Below, in pieces: positions 58,501-64,000 of a DNA stretch of 64,000 nucleotides. Position 1 is the first letter of the stretch, and every line of letters begins with the position of its first letter. Origin of the DNA: Pyrenula massariospora (lineage: Eukaryota; Ascomycota; Eurotiomycetes; Pyrenulales; Pyrenulaceae); NCBI GenBank assembly GCA_021030905.1, contig JAGFMI010000006.1, forward strand, positions 2,046,001 to 2,110,000, given 5' to 3'. The notes beneath the pieces were generated by a model, which was not told where the DNA came from, ran no database searches, and saw only the letters and a list, made by a program, of their open reading frames with translations. The position numbers were made by a program, and so were the translations under genes.

Positions 58501-61500
58501 TGTATTTGGCGCTACACTATCCGGGCGAAATGCTCCAGTCTCTAGAATCAGCGATATGGTTGGACCCACAATTGCAACCGTTCCTGTTCGAACTCAGATC
58601 AAATGGAATGAGAAAGTATCGCTTTTTTTGCAGAAGGTCCAAGACCAAGCCACAGACATGATTCCATTTGAGCATTTCGGCCTACAGAACATTCAGCGAA
58701 TCTCGGCTGATTTTCGGCAGCTGCTCAATTTGCAGAACCTCCTTCTTATTCAACCGCTGGGGGACGACGACGTGCAGCTGATCCCTGGTATGTCTGTGTG
58801 TGTCTCTGGTGGAGACGAGGGATTCGATACATACCAGCTTATAATGGAATGCCGAATTTCTCGCGACTCATCGAAAGTTGTAATTGAAGCGCGCTCTAAC
58901 TCTTCAATCCTCACTCCGAGGCAAACGCAGAGGATGATTGATCAATTTGTTAACATCCTCCGCCAATTGTGCTCCGCCGGTATGAAAGAGACCGTCGCTG
59001 ACATTACACTTGCTAGTCCGGAAGACGTAGAGTCCATGATCGAATGGAACAGTGCAGAACCAGAAAAATTGCAAGAATATGTTCATCATATGGTGTCAAG
59101 ACAAGCTCAGAAACATCCGCAAAGGATAGCGCTATGCTCTCGTAAAGGGAATCTTACGTACAAGGATCTAGATGTGCTCTCCGATCGCCTCTCGCATCAT
59201 TTAATTAGCAACGGTGTTGGATCAGGAAGTCTGGTCCCCTTCTGTTTTGACAAGAGCAGATGGGCTATAGTTGGGATATTGTCTATTCTCAAGACGGGTG
59301 CTGCAGCAGTTCCTATTGGGTCTCAGTCTCCATACCACAGGATTGATGCACAAATAAGAATGCTCAATGCTAGTATAATTCTTGTCGATGAGAAGAACAA
59401 AGAAAAGGCACAACATCTAGGTCTATATCCGGTTCTCGTCAACGAATCGATAGAAGACTTTCTTGAAAGCTCGTACCATCTACCAACGTCGAACGTCATT
59501 GCAAATGAACTTGCATTTGTGGTTTTCACTTCTGGCAGTACGGGTGACCCGAAGGCTATCATGCTTCAGCACGACTCAATCTGCACAAGCGCCAGGGCTC
59601 ATGGAGCGGCCCTTGGTCTTGGACCCGAGTCACGTGTGCTACAGTATGCAGCCTACACATTCGACGTTATGATCCAGGACATATTTACAACTCTTATTCG
59701 AGGAGGGTGCGTGTGCATTGTATCTGAGAACGATAGATTGGATATCCCAAACCTGATGACATCGATCAACGATCTACGAGTCAATTGGGCTTGCCTTACT
59801 TCAACTGTTGCGAGCCTCTTAAAGCCGTCCGAACTCCCAACTCTCAAGACTCTAGTGCTTGGTGGTGAGCCCGCCAGTCAGGAGGTGATTTCGAATTGGC
59901 AAGAGCATGTCACCCTCCACAATGTCTATGGACCCGCTGAAGCGTCAATATGGTGCTCTTGTAACCAGGATCTTAGAAGCAGCAGTCATTATTTGAACAT
60001 TGGCAAGGGCCTTGCTAGCAAACTATGGGTCGTTGACGCCAAAAATCATCATCAACTCTCACCTGTTGGCTGTGTTGGAGAGCTACTGATCGAAGGCCCT
60101 CTTCTTGCTCAAGGCTATCTACATAATCCAAGGCTTACAGAACAACATTTCATTGCGGAGCCTGAATGGGCAGCCAAGCATCCTTCTTGCAACGGTCTAA
60201 GAAGATTCTACAAAACAGGAGACTTGGTGAAACAACTAGAAGATGGCTCTTTGTCATTTGTGTGCCGGAAAGACTCTGAAGTCAAAATATCCGGGCAGCG
60301 CGTCCATCTCGGAGACATAATCCATCACCTAAAACTTTCTTCTAACCCGAGCCTAATATCTCAGGTAGCTGTTGAATTATTCAGTCCGGAGAGAGAGAAC
60401 AGCGTTGTACTAGTTGCGTTTCTTGAGATTGAAAGTCATGAAGAAAATGCTATTACGACCGAATTAAGGAAGGAGCTTGTGCAGTCAAGAGATCGTCTAC
60501 GAAATCATCTGCCCAGTTACATGATACCTTCTATCTTTATCCCTTTGAAGTGTTTACCGCGAAACATGTCCGGAAAACTTGACCGCAAGCAGCTCTACAA
60601 TCGCTTTCAGGATCTCTCGAGCGCAGATTTGAGTGCCTGTAGACTTATTATTGACCACAGGACGCCTCCAAGATCACAAATGGAAGCAGACTTGGCGAGT
60701 CTCTGGTCAGGGGAGCTGGGCATCAGCAACCCGATCGGAAGAGAAGACAACTTCTTCGAGCTGGGTGGCGACTCTATCCGTGCAATGCGCCTCGTCGCTG
60801 GTGCGCGAGCCAAATCGATCCACATCACTGTAACGGATGTCTTCCAGGTTCCGGCGCTAGCAGACCTTGCGGCAAGGGCAGAAAAACCTATGTCTAAGCG
60901 GGAATCACCATACAAACCGTTCAGCTTGTTCGAGCGAGTAGATCAGGAAGGCATCGATGAGATTGCCGAGATCTGCCAGCTCCCACAAATTGACATCGAT
61001 GACATATTTCCCACCACTGCGCTTCAAGAAGGACTGATCGCTGCTTCGAAGCGACGTAAAGGAGCATACGTTTCGCAGAGGGTTTTCAAGCTCGCAGAGC
61101 GTACATCAACCGAGCATCTAAGGTCAGCTTGGAACCAAGCTGTCGAAGATCTGCCCATCTTGAGGACCCGGATTGTAACAACAAGCTCCGGAACATATCA
61201 GGTAGTTGTGAAGCAGCGACCAGTATGGAACGCAGGTCCTTCACTCGAGCTCTATTTAGCTGAAGATATGAACGAAGATTTTTTAAATGGTGCACCGCTA
61301 GTACGTCTTGCTATTATTGAAGACTGGAGACCAGGTTGCAATATCGACAGGTACTTCGTTCTCACTTCTCATCACGCAGTCTACGATGCGTGGAGTGCAG
61401 GCAAACTCCTCGAGTACGCAACTGCTGTACTCCAGAAGAGTTCCACACCAGAGACTGTGCCGTTTTCCCATTTTCTACACTATCTGGATAAGAGAGACCG

Positions 61501-64000
61501 TCCGGCCCAGGAAACCTACTGGAGAAATCAATTGAAAAATGCACCCGAAAATAGTCTATTCGTGACGGCTTCGGACTCTTCAACGACTTGCATGAAGAAT
61601 ATCTCCTGTCAAATTAGAACCCGGCGCAATTCAACATCGGGAGTCACGTTGGCCACGGTGCTGCGTGCTGCATGGGCATTAGCGTTGGGAAAGCAATCAA
61701 AAGCTAGGGAGGTACTATTTGCAGTAACCTTATCAGGAAGAGAAGCTCCTGTCGATGGCATTGAAAGTATCATCGGTCCCCTCATCACCACGGTTCCTGT
61801 CCGGATAGAAATGGATTTAGAACTACCTGTTCAACAGTATCTTCTAAACATTCAAGGTCAATCTACTGGGATGATACCTTACGAGCATTTTGGGATGCAA
61901 AATATTCGCAGACTGGGCTCTGAAATTCAAAGTTCTATCGATAGCATAAGCCATTTGCTTGTGATCCAGTCTAACGGTGGACAAGAAACGCCTGCAACCT
62001 TCTTTGACGGAGAATTTACCAGAGTAGCATCCTCGGGTTTTACCACATTCCCTTTCGTGCTCGAAGCTGGCCTTGACGCTGACAGCGACATCACCAATCT
62101 TGTTGCAACTTACGACAGCTCCGTCGCGACCGATTCGGAAGTGCAGAAGCTAGTCAAGACTTACATGCACATAACAGAACGCATACTTGACGCGCCTTCC
62201 GCTGCCATTCTGACTAAACTTCTTGTCCAGCATGATGAGTGTACGGAAAATTCTGTAAACAATACAGAACATAGCCATCAAGCAGGGCTGTATCAGCAAG
62301 TCTCACGGGGTCCATTTAGTCAGGATATACCCCAGGTATCGCTACAGTCACCAGTTGAACTGAAATTACAGAGTTTATGGGCTGATGAATTTGGCGTGGA
62401 TCCTGAGCGAATTGGAGCTCGCAATGACTTCTTTCACCTTGGAGGTGATTCTGTTGCTGCGATGCGACTCGTGGCAGCTTTGCGATCCCAAGGCCTCCGA
62501 CTGAGCGTTGCCGATGTATTCCAACATCCTAAGTTCTCAGAAATGGCAAAGACAATCGCATCTATACGGAAGGATGAATCACCGCCTATACAGCCATTTG
62601 ACCTTTGGATTGAGGATCGTTCCAAAAGAGATGAAGCTTTGCTGAACATCTCGCGTCAGTATGGAATCTTACCTACAGACATTGAGGATATATATCCATG
62701 CATCCCCCTTCAAGAAGCGACAATCACACCCCAGCAAGCTTCCACCCACGTCGTACGCAAAGTTTTCAGGATTCCCCACGATCTCCATCTTGAACACTTC
62801 AAGGTAGCATGGCAACGAACAGCGGATTCGTCTCCAATCCTAAGAACCAGGATTATCCCGTCAGACGACAATGCTATGCAACTAGTCGTCAAGGAGAAGT
62901 TGGAATGGATGTCATCCACGTCACTGGCTCACTACCTGGAAACTGACACAAGAGCTCAATTTACTTATAACACTCGCCTTGCAAGGTACGCTCTGATCCA
63001 GGATGCTTCTGGTTCCTATTTTGTTTGGACACTCCACCATTCAATATACGACGGCTTCAGCATGACTTTAGTACTGAAGCAGGTATCTCGCATGTACACA
63101 CATGGGCACCTAAAAGCTGCTTTACCTTTCAATCGCTTTGTCGGTCACTTAGTCTCGAAGCCACTAGAGTCAATGGGTCCTTACTGGCGCTCACAGCTTG
63201 CGGGTTACTCATACAGAGCATTCCCACAGTCTCAACTTGCAAGGTCGCCTACTAACGAACCTCCGCGTCATTTCACAAGAAAGGTGGGTATGAGCGGCTT
63301 CAGGTCCTCAGCGCCCATTGCAGCAGTGCTAAGAGCAGCATGGGCTCTTCTTATAGGCCAATACTCTTCCGCAGATGACGTTCTATTTGGAGCAGTCCTG
63401 TCTGGCAGGGACATACCCTTAGACGGGATCATGAATGTTGTGGGACCGACCGTAACTACTGTTCCGGTAAGGATCAGGATTGACTCCCAGAACGGGACTG
63501 TCGCAGAACTCCTGAAATCCACACATCTGCAAGCAGTTGATATGATACCCTACGCTCACGCTGGAATTCAGAACATCCGTCAGTTATGTCGTGGCGAGTG
63601 TGATACAGTCAACGTCGACAGTCTGCTGGTCATTCAGCCTTCCGGGCCTGAGCCAACAAATTTCTTAGGTCTGGAAGAGCTTAAGTCACCTTCACGGAAG
63701 CTGGGGACTTTCCCACTGGTGGTGGAAATTTTCCTGGGAACTTCTCGATGTCATGTCAATATGTATGTCGAAAATTCGGTCCTTTCCGCCGTTGAGTGTG
63801 AAAGAATTCTGAATCAATACACTCATCTAATTCAGCAACTTGCAACCGCCGATCCCGATACGACATTGACTAATATGAGTTTCATGTGCCCTGAAGATAT
63901 GGAACAAATTAAAGAATGGAATAAGGACCTTAGGAATCCTGTGGCGTCATGCATTCATGAGATTGTCATTGCGCAGGCTCTTAAATTCCCTGAGCTTCCC
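49507..64000 (+). CDS. Nonribosomal peptide synthetase, T0-C-A-T-E-C-A-T-C-A-T-C-T-C-A..., 3' end beyond window
   Basis: Exons 49507-50955, 51014-55576 and 55622 onward, open to the window edge; at least 4,797 residues. Domains by position: T0 (LDNGGDSLTAI, Ser47), C1 from 49,890 (SHTIIDATS), A1 51,240-52,800, T1 (LGGDSISGM), E1 53,110-54,390 (HHLVVDLVSW, EGHGRG). Then C2 54,510-55,770 (SHALVDATS), A2 55,850-57,400, T2 (LGGDSVSAI), C3 57,770-59,030 (HHALFDAWS), A3 59,080-60,600, T3 (LGGDSIRAM), C4 60,990-62,200 (HHAVYDAWS), T4 at 62,350-62,550 (LGGDSVAAM) with no A domain before it, C5 62,670-63,890 (HHSIYDGFS), and the start of another A domain. Both introns split the same spot of their C domains (PTD|YDL and PTE|YDI). 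All A domains keep the SGSTGxPK loop and the C-terminal lysine. The ATG at 49507 is preferred to a GTG at 49438. Releasing domains lie outside. Confidence 0.95.

Overview
The window is nuclear DNA of a filamentous ascomycete (Pezizomycotina). The evidence is short 45-75 bp GT-AG introns in most genes, a class II hydrophobin, DUF7025-AAA and DUF3292 proteins, a TRK potassium transporter, and a fungal highly reducing polyketide synthase beside a giant NRPS. The class cannot be fixed from sequence alone. Leotiomycetes is one possibility, by resemblance to pneumocandin-type clusters, but that is a guess.

Positions 1-31,600 hold mostly core or conserved genes. In order they are a Rok1 DEAD-box helicase (-), ATP synthase subunit g (-), a DUF7025 AAA ATPase (-), an NLR/STAND-like protein without a recognisable P-loop (+), a class II hydrophobin (-), a 3 kb stretch with no gene I can support, an 809-residue orphan protein (+), a MAT2B-like SDR protein (+) converging on a mitochondrial cysteine synthase (-), a Fig1-like four-helix membrane protein (-), a membrane-anchored GH16 glucanase (-), a decayed multi-pass membrane protein gene (-), a DUF3292 protein (-) and a TRK K+ transporter (-). 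Exon structures were rebuilt by eye from splice sites and reading frame. Every join reported keeps the frame.

Positions 32,507-64,000 are a secondary-metabolite gene cluster: a DHA2-type MFS exporter (-), a seven-domain reducing PKS (KS-AT-DH-cMT-ER-KR-ACP, -), a cytochrome P450 (-), an acyl-AMP/CoA ligase (-), and, divergently, an NRPS (+) that runs off the right edge. The NRPS begins with a free carrier domain and a condensation domain (T0-C1), and the PKS has no releasing domain. The simplest model is that the PKS makes a methyl-branched reduced fatty acid, the ligase activates it, T0 accepts it and C1 joins it to the first amino acid, which an E domain then epimerises. The product should be an N-acylated lipopeptide. 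This is the logic of echinocandin/pneumocandin and emericellamide assembly. The visible NRPS order is T0-C-A-T-E-C-A-T-C-A-T-C-T-C-A..., including one module with no adenylation domain. The P450 may hydroxylate the chain and the MFS protein may export the product. No pathway-specific transcription factor, acyltransferase or thioesterase lies in the window.
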